Source: Phosphitispora fastidiosa
Lineage (GTDB): Bacteria > Bacillota > Thermincolia > Thermincolales > UBA2595
NCBI RefSeq assembly: GCF_019008365.1
Contig: NZ_JAHHUL010000004.1
Location: 1-64,000 of the forward strand
Length of the DNA stretch: 64,000 nt
Reading direction: 5' to 3'
The number at the start of each line of letters is the position of its first letter. Within the stretch, counting starts at the first letter, position 1. The notes under the pieces were generated by a model that saw only the letters and a list, made by a program, of their open reading frames with translations, was not told the origin of the DNA and searched no databases. Both the position numbers and the translations under genes were made by a program. Shown piece after piece: positions 25,151 to 33,487 of this stretch.

Positions 25151-26370
25151 TCAGCACTGTCTAAAATGCCGTGGGGTATGTGTCTTTGACAGAGGATAAC
25201 AACATTGGCGGAAGATAACTTACCCATTAAAGCATTCTCACCGTCTTCATAAGGATTATGCCAGGTAACATTGGCTCCTAAGTCGCTAAGCGCCCTTGAA
25301 TACTTCTCCTTATTCCTAGACCCTACAATAAGAATCTTGATTCCTCGGAATTCATCCCTATCATCAGAACACTTTGAATTTGACTCCTTATGTTTTCGTG
25401 ATCGGTTGACAGTTGGGGTGATCCCGGAGAAATCATTATTATGTTCAAATGGATAAATAGTCTTAATTCTTGCTTTGCCATTACTAATAACCGCACTGGC
25501 TGGTAAATCGTCAGTAGCTCCTAGTTCTTCGGGCGAAATGTCAAGTCTATAGGCCTGTCCGTTTAATGATGCGAACCAATGTTGTTCATGACTATATAAT
25601 ATATAACCCATTACGACCTCAACGGCGTTATTATTGCGTTTCGCTATGTGCCTGGTATGACTCCTGAGGAACTTCTTCATCCTAATCATCTTACTGAGCA
25701 ATCTATAGAGCGGCTCATACTCTGTAATGTTATCCATTCCTAATTTTTCATCCAACAGAAACAAAAGTTTACTAACAGGATAGCCCTTCTCTATTTCACG
25801 TTTGAGTGAATAGTATTTCCTTCTAAAAGAGTTTGCCAAGATTAAAGCCTCATTTAACTTGTTCCTTAATTTCAGGTTATCCTGGTTCAGGTCATTACTC
25901 TGAAGCTTTCTCACTTCCTCTTCTAAAAAATTAATTTGTTCCTTCAATTCCTGATTCATCTGTCTGAGTCTTCGGTTATCTTCAGTAACTTTTTTACGTC
26001 TATACTCCAGGTGTTTGTTTTCTTTCTCAATGCATTTATCGGAGGAGGTTCCTATCTCCCGTTGAAGGCTCTTTATTTTTTCCGTTAGCTCAGTTACTTT
26101 CCTCTGCCTTTCCGAAAGAATCTGGTTCCGGGTCGATATATCTTCAGTCATCTTAGTTACCTTCAATTGGGCTAGGCGGACTTTAAGCTCTAAATCCTTT
26201 TTTGCTTTCCTCAGTTCGGTAAGCTGATTAGCCATTTTTGCAACCTTTTTCTCAAGTTTATCTTTCACGGCTCTGACATTTTTCAGTTGTCTTTTTAATA
26301 GATCAATATTATGGTTTTCCGAATTATTCGTACCGGTTGATTCTGATGTCTTCCTATTCTTTGATTGCAA
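25042..26370 (-). CDS. Coiled-coil protein with a C-terminal DUF2325-like domain
   Basis: The 442-residue product has a very charged coiled coil at about residues 20-185, a middle region of unknown type with a WFASLNGQAYRLDIS segment, and a C-terminal DUF2325-like domain at about 335-440. That domain starts IKILIVGSRNKEKY, continues LGANVTWHNPYED, and has VVILCQRHIPHG, the family's conserved histidine region. The start appears to be TTG at 26370, 14 bases after AAAGGAGGTG, a long spacing. DUF2325 proteins often sit beside DIP1984-type genes or mobile loci, as here. The function is unknown; a scaffold or sensor is possible. Confidence 0.75.
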   Translation of the reverse strand: MQSKNRKTSESTGTNNSENHNIDLLKRQLKNVRAVKDKLEKKVAKMANQLTELRKAKKDLELKVRLAQLKVTKMTEDISTRNQILSERQRKVTELTEKIKSLQREIGTSSDKCIEKENKHLEYRRKKVTEDNRRLRQMNQELKEQINFLEEEVRKLQSNDLNQDNLKLRNKLNEALILANSFRRKYYSLKREIEKGYPVSKLLFLLDEKLGMDNITEYEPLYRLLSKMIRMKKFLRSHTRHIAKRNNNAVEVVMGYILYSHEQHWFASLNGQAYRLDISPEELGATDDLPASAVISNGKARIKTIYPFEHNNDFSGITPTVNRSRKHKESNSKCSDDRDEFRGIKILIVGSRNKEKYSRALSDLGANVTWHNPYEDGENALMGKLSSANVVILCQRHIPHGILDSADITDPRVELVSRDNVTVIIARIRFVLVTKLHLISIG

Positions 26371-26561
26371 TGCCTTTTGTTTTCACCTCCTTTAGTTGAC
26401 ACTTATAAAAAGTCAGTACTTGGTAGAACTAATTGTATTTAGCTATTAACACTCGTGTACAATGCTGGACATCATATGTAATGGGAACATTCCCAATACG
26501 TAACATAGGTATTTACCCGGTGTTGGACCCGTACTTCATAAATCAAAGTTACCATCTGTTT

Positions 26562-27020
26562 CTATTCCACTAAATCAATAGTCCAGTTCTTTTCCTGAAA
26601 TCTGGTATCTAACTCCCTATACTGGCGCGATAGTTCATCCACCTGTTTTTGCAACTCCTTAACGTTAACTGTGCTTAGGTATCTAAGATCGGACCTCCTG
26701 TACCTGTCAGGCTTAATCATAGCTGCTTCCGCAAAATTGCTCAAAATCTCGCGTTTATTCAGTATTCCGTCTATTTTGGTTATTATATCGGAAATTGTAT
26801 CCGTATCATTAAACTTTACCGTGCCAAGTGTTCTATTTATTCTTATTACTAAGCCAGTCAATTCCTCCGTTACCTGTTCCAAATCAGCCATTAAATCCTG
26901 AGGATTTTCAACAGGAATTTCTCCCTCCTGGACATTCGCATTATTGAGCAGTCTTACTTCAATCTTTTCAAGCCTTTCCTGAAGATCCTCCTTCAGGATT
27001 AATGCCTCAGCTAATTTCAC
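26562..27020 (-). CDS. DIP1984 family protein, copy B
   Basis: The 152-residue product is a paralogue of the protein at 24547-25005 and of the same length. It begins MKLAEALILKEDLQERLEKI and ends RELDTRFQEKNWTIDLVE. Most differences are conservative and cluster at residues 15-50 and 85-105, so both copies seem to be maintained as proteins. It starts at ATG 27020 behind the same GGAGGAAG site. Upstream lies only the last part of a second DUF2325-type gene, so copy B has lost its intact partner, or shares the one at 25042. Confidence 0.85.
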   Translation of the reverse strand: MKLAEALILKEDLQERLEKIEVRLLNNANVQEGEIPVENPQDLMADLEQVTEELTGLVIRINRTLGTVKFNDTDTISDIITKIDGILNKREILSNFAEAAMIKPDRYRRSDLRYLSTVNVKELQKQVDELSRQYRELDTRFQEKNWTIDLVE

Positions 27021-27056
27021 GACACTTCCTCCTTCACGTTACTATTCTTCTATTCA

Positions 27057-27155
27057 TTAACCAACTGAAATTAAATGAAGTTTGGCAACCAGAACAAACC
27101 TCGTCCTGGCAATTATTATCATTATGTCATCTCTACTAATTGGTTCGACCTTTGG
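27057..27155 (-). pseudogene. C-terminal remnant of a second DUF2325-type gene
   Basis: The minus strand encodes about 32 residues (VEPISRDDIMIIIARTRFVL and on to a stop) that align with the last residues of the intact DUF2325-type protein (VELVSRDNVTVIIARIRFVL). Everything upstream has been lost, which marks the end of the tandem duplication. Confidence 0.85.
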
Positions 27156-27175
27156 GGCCGTTTAGATTAAATAAT

Positions 27176-27403
27176 TTATTTCTTTTGTTTTTCCAGTTCA
27201 TCAGCGTCGCTGCCTCCACAATCCTGAGTATTTCTTACACCAGAACCTTCCAAAAAGTTTTTTCTCTTCTCCTTCCTCTTTTCTCTTTTTGCTTCACACG
27301 CAGCAAGTTCAAGTTCCTCTAATGTAATTCCAGCCCGAATCATTTTTCTTGATATCTCATCTAATGATTTTTTTGCTTTTAAAAGTCTTATCATCCTATT
27401 CAA
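27176..27403 (-). CDS. Small charged protein of unknown function
   Basis: The product has 75 residues if translation starts at TTG 27403, which lies seven bases after a perfect AAAGGAGG; the open frame continues 15 codons upstream without such a site. The sequence is a short helical segment (RMIRLLKAKKSLDEISRKMI) and a second helix rich in K, R and E, with a polar tail. No family is recognised. It sits at the joint of the duplicated unit. Confidence 0.5.
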   Translation of the reverse strand: MNRMIRLLKAKKSLDEISRKMIRAGITLEELELAACEAKREKRKEKRKNFLEGSGVRNTQDCGGSDADELEKQKK

Positions 27404-27448
27404 ATTACTACCTCCTTTTGAATTCTTAGAAATAAAAAAGACCGCCAA

Positions 27449-27569
27449 AGAATAGGGAAACCCCCAATTAATTAGCAGTCTTTCATCAGTCTTTTAAGCG
27501 ATTTTATGCCGTTTTCATTTATTTTACTACATTCTACTAAAAAAGTAAATACAACTACGTGGTCTTTGG
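27449..27569. other. Intergenic stretch, AT-rich
   Basis: No gene is seen. AAAGACCGCCAAAG near 27452 and TTAGCAGTCTTTCATCAG near 27471 hint at a weak hairpin. Confidence 0.3.
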
Positions 27570-27722
27570 TTAACAATAGATATGCGCATAAAGCTGGATA
27601 AGGCCATCCGGTGAGAAATGTTTACCACATTTATCAGCAATCATCTCTATGTTCCTTTTATTTAAGACTGTTTTTGGCGAGTAAATGAGTATTTCGGCAG
27701 AACCACCTTCACGGTCAAATTA
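27570..27722 (-). pseudogene. Fragment of an unknown gene next to an IS3 relic
   Basis: A minus-strand frame with no start gives about 50 residues (FDREGGSAEILIYSPKTVLN, then MIADKCGKHFSPDGLIQLYA) before a stop at 27570. The composition looks like a real protein. It ends abruptly where the IS3-type transposase relic begins, so the insertion probably disrupted it. No family is recognised. Confidence 0.35.
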
Positions 27723-27860
27723 GAAGATGAATGTTACAGCAGAAATGAATTCATGAACTTTACAGAGATATATAGAGTTATCAGTGAATATATGGATTAT
27801 TACAATACCCGCCGCAGACATGGCAGAATAGGATATATGGCTCCTGCAAAATATTATTAA
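27723..27860 (+). pseudogene. IS3-family transposase, C-terminal remnant
   Basis: The plus strand encodes about 45 residues ending in YMDYYNTRRRHGRIGYMAPA and a stop, the characteristic C-terminus of IS3/IS150-type OrfB integrases (YN..R.H..LGY..P). The rest of the element is missing. Confidence 0.85.
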
Positions 27861-27982
27861 GCTGTTATTAACAGCCATAGGGTGTGAACAAAGTTAGTTG
27901 CTTAAGCAGCCGTTTATCGAAGACCCTTTATATCGGGAAGGTATCCATGTTAGCCTTTTCTGGCAGGGGGACGGCAAAGCCT
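27861..27982. other. Mobile-element debris
   Basis: The sequence between two gene relics includes GTGAACAAAGTTAGTTGCTT and a GC-rich part near 27960-28050. No gene is supported. Confidence 0.3.
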
Positions 27983-28234
27983 TTAGCTGTAGCTGGCCCC
28001 GTCCGGACCCATGAAACAGGGATACCAGGGGCCCCATGTCAAGGGCGGCTGCGAGAAAATTGCTGTATCTCTATGTAAGCTTAACTTTAAAAAAGATATT
28101 CTCCATAATAGGGGGTCAAGCCGGTTTCGCATACCAAGAGCTACTGCCAATGGAGCGATGCCAAGATATTGTCCGGCAATCTGTAAAGTAATCTTTTTCA
28201 TCTCCCTGATGTCGTCATCCGAATATTTAGCCAC
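27983..28234 (-). pseudogene. Truncated small helix-turn-helix protein
   Basis: A GTG start at 28234 follows AAGGAGGTG. The first 40 residues (YSDDDIREMKKITLQIAGQY, then LGIAPLAVALGMRN) resemble small DNA-binding proteins of Gram-positive mobile elements, whose helix-turn-helix is followed by a conserved GLLPFG-type loop. After ALGMRN the frame runs into unrelated sequence, so the gene is broken. Confidence 0.5.
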
Positions 28235-28335
28235 ACGTTTCACCTCCTTCACTTTAGATCTGGTGATATGCGCTTATCCGTATTTACTGCATTAATGGGC
28301 CTTTGACGTGTCATTTGATTTTTTATTACCATAAT
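28235..28335. other. Short spacer between gene relics
   Basis: It contains the ribosome binding site of the truncated gene to its left and nothing else recognisable. Confidence 0.3.
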
Positions 28336-28384
28336 AAAAAACCTCCATCATCTAGGGTTATCTTACCTTATAATGGAGGTTTTG
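28336..28384 (-). terminator. Intrinsic terminator
   Basis: The arms AAAACCTCCAT (28338-28348) and ATGGAGGTTTT (28373-28383) are exact complements and a T-run follows on the minus strand. It would end the transcript of the XRE/glycine-zipper module and the recombinase remnant. Confidence 0.75.
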
Positions 28385-28448
28385 ACAATTTCCTATAATA
28401 TTTAATGTTCAACTTTCGGGCACCGTTTTTACTCACATTTTTAATCTG

Positions 28449-28606
28449 CTACCCTTCAATATCAGTTCCATCCTTAAAACTAAAAATCAGCTTTCCTTCC
28501 AGCGTCACCGTTACTTTGTCCACTGCCACTGTCCACAGCTTTGCGTCAAACTCGTCTATGACAAGTGGGCGGGATTCGATGCTTCGGACAAAGGTTATTA
28601 ACAGGG
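28449..28606 (-). pseudogene. Serine recombinase, C-terminal remnant
   Basis: The frame encodes SRPLVIDEFDAKLW and VAVDKVTVTLEGKLIFSFKD followed by GT and a stop, which is the usual C-terminal end of large serine recombinases (EFDE.LW...VDKVTV...F.FK.GTEI). No catalytic domain remains. It directly follows the 28607-29269 gene and marks the edge of a former mobile element. Confidence 0.7.
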
Positions 28607-29269
28607 TTAGATGCCATTTGCTTCTGATGACGGCAGCAAGCATATCTTGGCTACTACGTCCGTAAATGTCTGCCATTCATCTTCTGGGTCAATCCCTACA
28701 AATTCATCTGGAGTCTTGGTATTCTCTGGTTTCTCGAATAAGAGGGGTTCATTATTGCAACCTTGGAAAAGGTGCCCATGATTGCTTCTACTAAAATAAT
28801 CGCCATCTGCAATCAGTTCAATGATAAATATGTACCTATTCCCCCTGGCATGATAATCAGTCTCCCCAAGAAAGAATCTCAGATCCTTATTGACACCAAA
28901 GAACACTGCATAGTATATAGCTAGATTACCAGGCTTCTTCTTTAAATCGGGCATTTCCATAATCATCAAGCATGTATAATCCTCATCTGAGTCATTAATA
29001 ATTATGTAATTTATTTTTATTTCTATTGGATGATTATTTACATTGTCTCCATTTTGATTGCAGATGTCAGCCCATAAAGACATCATAAGTGCATGAACTT
29101 GATCGGGACCTTCGTTAAACGCCTGATAAAATAAGTCTTTGCGGTATAAGAATAATTCTGGCAGTATCTCTCTTTGAAATATACTTCGCAGTTCCTCATT
29201 TTTCATTGGTTCATACTCCCTCATCCTCAAATTGGCTAATCGGAGTGTGCAGGTTTTCATTGTGCTCAT
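28607..29269 (-). CDS. Soluble protein of unknown function, last gene of the XRE/glycine-zipper module
   Basis: The 220-residue product has no family that I recognise. It appears globular and acidic, with alternating strands (IEIKINYIIINDSDEDYTCL) and no membrane segment. The ATG at 29269 overlaps the upstream stop (TAATG), so it is translationally coupled to the large glycine-zipper protein and likely works with it, perhaps as an immunity, chaperone or sensor partner. An internal ATG (MKNEEL) without a good ribosome site is an alternative start. The C-terminus may have been altered by fusion to recombinase debris. Confidence 0.55.
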   Translation of the reverse strand: MSTMKTCTLRLANLRMREYEPMKNEELRSIFQREILPELFLYRKDLFYQAFNEGPDQVHALMMSLWADICNQNGDNVNNHPIEIKINYIIINDSDEDYTCLMIMEMPDLKKKPGNLAIYYAVFFGVNKDLRFFLGETDYHARGNRYIFIIELIADGDYFSRSNHGHLFQGCNNEPLLFEKPENTKTPDEFVGIDPEDEWQTFTDVVAKICLLPSSEANGI

Positions 29270-30801
29270 TAATCTTTGCTGACTACAATTCCAATATAGC
29301 GGTCGATTTCACAACAGTTCTTTAATACTTTTGAATCTTCGACACCGTACTCCTTTGCCAGATCTATCGATACCTGCAAGCGTAGTTCATTATTTAATTC
29401 AAAGTCAAATGCGATATTGGTTATACCTTTGAGTTTTTTGTATCTCTCAATAATATCGGCATAAACAGCTTTATATTTTTCGTCAAGTGACTGCATCTTT
29501 TTTTCCAATTCGTGCTGATATTGCTCAATTAACTTGATCTCCTGCTTGTTCAATACATCCTTCGCTACCGAGGAAAACACACTGGTGGTTATGCTACCAA
29601 TAACTGCACCTAGAACGGGAATCGGGATAATTACTTGACCTACTGCCGCTCCAACAGCACTCAAAGCAGAATCAAAACAAACTACTTGCGACATTGCCAT
29701 GAAATCGTCGACCTCAATTTCACCTTTACGATACTTGTTAGCAACATTCAGAATACCAAATGCCGCTGAAGTATATGCGCTCGCTATTGGGGCGGGAATA
29801 TTGTAAAGATTTCTCAGACAGTAGATAGAATAGCCTGTCACCCCTCCTTTAACAGCCCCTTTACCTGTGTCGAGGCCAACTTCTTTCCAATCACGTGCGG
29901 TAAAGTCCTCTATTTTTTTACCAGACTTTATTTTCTTGTAAATCGATAACCCTAGCGAAATTCCGCCACCGAATACCGCAGCAATACCAGCTACTTTTGA
30001 AGCCTCGGAAAAACTTGGCTTTGCTTGTTCCTGAGCAATTTGTCGGTCATTGTCGGCCTTTTTCTTTATCTCTTTTTTATTTTCCGCACTCTGCTCCTTG
30101 TATTGAGTTTCTTGTTTATCTAAGGTTTGCTTTGCTTCACCGATTTGAGGTTCACTATAGTCAAATGCCGAAGAATGCGTTACATCATTAAATGGCCGGT
30201 TGGTCTTCTCTTCGATCAATTTGATTAACTCTTTTGCCTTTTGAATAGTGCTCAGTCTTAATGGCTGCCCGTTGATATCAACGGTTTTATCGCCATTGAG
30301 AATTTTTTGTATAACTTCATATTGATCCTTCGGAATAACATAGTACGATCTGCCATCAGATCCAAAATACTCATACTTGCCATTATGCTTCAATACGGCA
30401 TTTAATGTATTGTTAATACCGTTATAAAACTTTGACTGAACAACATGGGCTGCAACTATGTAATCTTCCGGGGCGGTTCGTCCGACGTTATCAAAAGTAG
30501 CGTCAGCCTTTAGGCCATCTAAAATTCTAAGACAATTTCTTCGAAGCACATCAAACTGCTCTGCTATTTCGCCATGTTTTGTCTCGTCATTACCCAGAAT
30601 ATTACCTGGATTACTAATAAATTCTCTAACACTATCAACATGCGTAAGGACTTCCAGAAGCTTAATGTCTTCTGCAGCATAAGCCTTTTTTTCCTTGCTG
30701 AGTATATCCTGCAATAAAGCTTGCAACTCTTCAAACTTCAGATTTTTGAGATATGACACATAAGCCCCAATACTTTGCCCTTTTACATCCTCTAATGACA
30801 C
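29269..30801 (-). CDS. Large protein with glycine-zipper hydrophobic segments and coiled coils
   Basis: The 510-residue product is of unknown family. Residues 1-200 are helical; a strongly charged coiled coil follows (about 215-260). Then come hydrophobic Gly/Ala-rich stretches at about 265-285 (VAGIAAVFGGGISLGLSIY), 312-330, and 375-405 (SAVGAAVGQVIIPIPVLGAV), and another coiled coil (about 410-460). Such segments suggest membrane insertion or oligomeric pore formation. It sits 14 bp after the second glycine-zipper protein in the same operon. The function is unknown; pore-forming toxin or abortive-infection effector is a guess from the architecture. Confidence 0.6.
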   Translation of the reverse strand: MSLEDVKGQSIGAYVSYLKNLKFEELQALLQDILSKEKKAYAAEDIKLLEVLTHVDSVREFISNPGNILGNDETKHGEIAEQFDVLRRNCLRILDGLKADATFDNVGRTAPEDYIVAAHVVQSKFYNGINNTLNAVLKHNGKYEYFGSDGRSYYVIPKDQYEVIQKILNGDKTVDINGQPLRLSTIQKAKELIKLIEEKTNRPFNDVTHSSAFDYSEPQIGEAKQTLDKQETQYKEQSAENKKEIKKKADNDRQIAQEQAKPSFSEASKVAGIAAVFGGGISLGLSIYKKIKSGKKIEDFTARDWKEVGLDTGKGAVKGGVTGYSIYCLRNLYNIPAPIASAYTSAAFGILNVANKYRKGEIEVDDFMAMSQVVCFDSALSAVGAAVGQVIIPIPVLGAVIGSITTSVFSSVAKDVLNKQEIKLIEQYQHELEKKMQSLDEKYKAVYADIIERYKKLKGITNIAFDFELNNELRLQVSIDLAKEYGVEDSKVLKNCCEIDRYIGIVVSKD

Positions 30802-30815
30802 AGCTCACACCTCTA

Positions 30816-31664
30816 TCAATATGTTTTAACGGTTCGATCAAGCAATTTTGCCAAAGAAAGCGTGTTGTTTACCAGCGCACCGAGAGCCAATTTTTCATCC
30901 GAAGTATAGTCCAGGTAGTTCTGCTTATTTAGTGCTGAGATAGCGTCTAAACTCTTGCTCAAGCCTTCTGTATGTGTAATTGTTAGGTCCTTTATCTCGA
31001 TTATTTCGTTGTTGAATCCCGTGAATTTACGTATAATTTCTTCTACCTTTGCTTTCTCTGCATGCGCCTTGTCCGCAATTTTCTTATTTTTTATGAAAGC
31101 AAAAGAAGCGCTACCAATAAGAGCAACTCCACCAATTGTCCATCCGATTGGCCCTGCTAATCCTAAAAGTGCTGTTCCAGCGCTCATCCCACCTCCGCCC
31201 GCCGCTAGCGCACCTCCACCCAACCAGGCTAAAGCGGCATTTGTAGCAGCTGCTCCCGAGAGAGAGGATATTGCGGCACCAGTGGAAGCTGTACCAAAAG
31301 TTGTGGCAACAGCCATAGCAGCAGTAGGTCCAAAAGCAGCTACACCTATACTAGTAGCAGCACCCACGCCAGCAATGCCACCACCCACTTTTGCAGCATT
31401 TATGGATTCTGCTTTGAACTCGGATGCTTCTTTGAATTGCGATACAAACACTTCTATTTGACCCAAATCTTTGTCAAAGATTTTCTCCGTGTTTGCTAGC
31501 GAATTCACAAATCGCTCGACATTTACAATAGCTTGTACTGATTTTTGCCGCTCGAGCATAAGTTCCGACGAAAGAATCTGTGTCTTTTCGGCTAATTGCT
31601 TATACCGCTCTACCGACGCTTCGAAGCTTGAAATAGCCGTTTTCTTTAGCTGTGAGTTAAACAT
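30816..31664 (-). CDS. Glycine-zipper hydrophobic protein with flanking coiled coils
   Basis: The 282-residue product starts at ATG 31664 after GTGGAGGTG; the frame extends six codons upstream without support. A helical N-terminal part (1-90) leads into about 110 residues of Gly/Ala-rich hydrophobic sequence, for example VGGGIAGVGAATSIGVAAFG and LLGLAGPIGWTIGGVALIG. A lysine-rich coiled coil and a helical C-terminus follow. The layout (coiled coil, Gly-rich membrane region, coiled coil) is that of membrane-perforating proteins. No family is recognised. It lies between the XRE gene and the 510-residue protein. Confidence 0.6.
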   Translation of the reverse strand: MFNSQLKKTAISSFEASVERYKQLAEKTQILSSELMLERQKSVQAIVNVERFVNSLANTEKIFDKDLGQIEVFVSQFKEASEFKAESINAAKVGGGIAGVGAATSIGVAAFGPTAAMAVATTFGTASTGAAISSLSGAAATNAALAWLGGGALAAGGGGMSAGTALLGLAGPIGWTIGGVALIGSASFAFIKNKKIADKAHAEKAKVEEIIRKFTGFNNEIIEIKDLTITHTEGLSKSLDAISALNKQNYLDYTSDEKLALGALVNNTLSLAKLLDRTVKTY

Positions 31665-31695
31665 TTTACACCTCCACTGCATTTTCCTTTTACCA

Positions 31696-32214
31696 TTATT
31701 TATCTTTTTTCTGTTCGTTCTTTTTTAGTATTTTTTTGAGCCATGAACCGGTGACTGCTCCGCCTATTACTCCGATAGGTCCTAATGCAATTCCTGCGCC
31801 AATTAGCGCAGCTGAAGGAATTCCACTTAGTAATCCCATGAATACTGAAGCTAATGTTGCCCCTGTTACTCCGCCTGCTGCAGAAATAGAAACCACATTA
31901 ATTGCTTCTTTGACTTTGTTATAGTCCTCCTCATTCAATTCGTTGCATTTATCCAACAATATAGTAACGACCTGTGGAAGAACCGTATTTTCCTTGTTTG
32001 TTTCTATTTCATAGTCGACAATAGCTCGTATAGCAATATATTGAGTAAGATTCAACGGTGTTTTGCCAGTTTCAAGATTGCTGATAGTCTGCTTAGTCAC
32101 ACCAATTTTATCGGCGAGTTGCTCTGCAGTCCATCCAGCAATTTTCCTGATTGCTGCAAGATTTTGCTGTAAACATTTAATTTGAGAGTCCCTATTTTCA
32201 AGATTTTTTGGCAT
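31696..32214 (-). CDS. XRE-family regulator fused to a glycine-zipper hydrophobic tail
   Basis: The product has 172 residues from ATG 32214, which follows GGAGGGTT; the first 16 codons of the longer frame lack support. Residues 14-62 form an XRE helix-turn-helix (LAAIRKIAGWTAEQLADKIG, then VTKQTISNLETGK). Residues 106-155 are Gly/Ala-rich and hydrophobic (ISAAGGVTGATLASVFMGLL, then GIALGPIGVIGGAVTG), followed by a lysine-rich end. Joining a DNA-binding domain to the same kind of hydrophobic segment as its neighbours suggests that it senses the membrane or the partner proteins and represses this operon. It is the first gene. Confidence 0.7.
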   Translation of the reverse strand: MPKNLENRDSQIKCLQQNLAAIRKIAGWTAEQLADKIGVTKQTISNLETGKTPLNLTQYIAIRAIVDYEIETNKENTVLPQVVTILLDKCNELNEEDYNKVKEAINVVSISAAGGVTGATLASVFMGLLSGIPSAALIGAGIALGPIGVIGGAVTGSWLKKILKKNEQKKDK

Positions 32215-32309
32215 AATAACCCTCCTTGAACAAATCATATCAAATATTTTTGTCGTTGTCAAATATTTTATACTGTATTTAAATTATTTTCCAAATTTAA
32301 ATATCTTTA

Positions 32310-32800
32310 CTTATATAAAATAGTATTAATTCTGTCTATGTGACCACAATATATGAGTTTGATGTTCAAAGAGGCACCGGACAGCCGCTTTTGTCCAGCG
32401 TGCTCCATCACCATGTACGTATATCTGCACAATTTCATCTGCCTCTTAAGCGTCATAAATCCATTTTGCAGCCTCAAGCCATAAATCTTCACTATTTCTC
32501 CCATAGCTGTTTATATGATGAATATTATACATTGACCTCGTTTGCCGTGTTTTTCTAGCCTAATGAATGCTAATTAACGGTACTATCGCATTAGACCCGT
32601 CCTCATTGCCACATGGTCCTCATCTGCCTCTACATGCAAAACCCGCACTTGCCTTTTTTCTGCAGGACGGGGCGTTTTCAATCCATTAATCTTTCTCACT
32701 TTTTTCATCACCGTCTTGCCTGCTGATTTCTCCGCCACTCACATGCAAGCTGCTTTGACCGTATAATGATTCTCCAGCATGCTGTATCACATAGTGCCCA
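32310..32800 (-). mobile_element. ISLre2 (UPF0236) transposase relic
   Basis: Two blocks on the minus strand, in different frames with stops, encode phrases typical of ISLre2 transposases: VRVLHVEADEDHVA (block near 32600-32660) and EADEIVQIYVHGDGARWTKA (block near 32380-32440). The first includes the conserved EADEDHV motif. The element is clearly dead and upstream parts are missing. Confidence 0.8.
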
Positions 32801-32887
32801 ATTGTGGGTAACTGGCAGCCAGGGTAAAATCCCTGGCTTACTTACGAACAGACCTAACAGAGAACAATTTAAACCCCTAAGCTGCTA

Positions 32888-32943
32888 GGGAAAAAAGAGA
32901 CGAGGAGCCATACTGTAAAATGGCTCCTCATCTCTTTTTTCCC
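32888..32943 (-). terminator. Long intrinsic terminator
   Basis: The 24-bp arms (GGGAAAAAAGAGACGAGGAG and so on) differ at one position and close an 8-nt loop; T-runs occur on both strands. On the minus strand it directly follows the ribbon-helix-helix gene, whose stop codon it touches. Confidence 0.85.
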
Positions 32944-33185
32944 TAAAACATTGCTTTACTGTTTTTCTTCTGAAGATACCCTGAACAAGCTTTTCTGAGC
33001 AGGATGTTCGTAGTCAAGGAAAGCGGTATGCCTTTTTCCGATGCCTGTCGCTCTATGAATTTAAAAAGGTCTTCGTCAAGGTGAATGCTTACCTTCACCT
33101 TCTTATTTTGCTTGAGCCTGTTAAGGGTTTTCCGTTTTCTCTGTGGCCTATCTTTTAGGGTGTCCTTTACACCTTCGTTATCCAT
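32943..33185 (-). CDS. Ribbon-helix-helix (CopG-like) DNA-binding protein
   Basis: The 80-residue product has a basic N-terminus (residues 10-30) and then a ribbon-helix-helix: the strand KVKVSIHLDEDLFKFIERQA and a second helix LSLTTNILLRKACSGYL. Such proteins are regulators or antitoxins of mobile elements. No toxin gene is adjacent. The ATG at 33185 follows GAGGAGGGA. A long terminator starts at its stop codon, so it is transcribed alone. Confidence 0.75.
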   Translation of the reverse strand: MDNEGVKDTLKDRPQRKRKTLNRLKQNKKVKVSIHLDEDLFKFIERQASEKGIPLSLTTNILLRKACSGYLQKKNSKAMF

Positions 33186-33487
33186 ACTATCCCTCCTCTC
33201 ATCATACTTTTACCATAATAAAAGATTCTTCGGAAAGTCAATTTTTTTCGATTCCTATTATTTTTATCTTAAATCCCAGTAGTTTTTTCTGAGCAGTTCT
33301 ACAATGTTATTGTAGGCTCAAAGCCCTGAACATCTCTTAAAAGACTCTTTAGACTGCTACATCATTTTCTGAATAGTCTGTTTTAAACAGCTTAAGAGGA
33401 CAATTAAGAACTGAACCAAGGTTAATTTGTTTAGCCACGCGAAGGCAAAGCAAACCTCCCCAAACTGCTTCTAACCGCTTAAGGCCA
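33186..33487. other. Intergenic stretch between regulator and recombinase
   Basis: No gene or clear signal is seen. The sequence is AT-rich and holds the upstream region of the ribbon-helix-helix gene. Confidence 0.4.

Larger units (their letters stand above)
26409..27160. repeat. Direct repeat unit B (copy of 24379-25150)
   Basis: This is the second copy of the duplicated unit. It ends at a sharp joint near 27156, where homology with unit A stops and unrelated sequence begins. Confidence 0.85.

Noticed and set aside
27884-28295. Plus-strand frames of 64-94 codons opposite the truncated helix-turn-helix gene
   Set aside because: They have no ribosome site and the opposite strand carries a recognisable start region.
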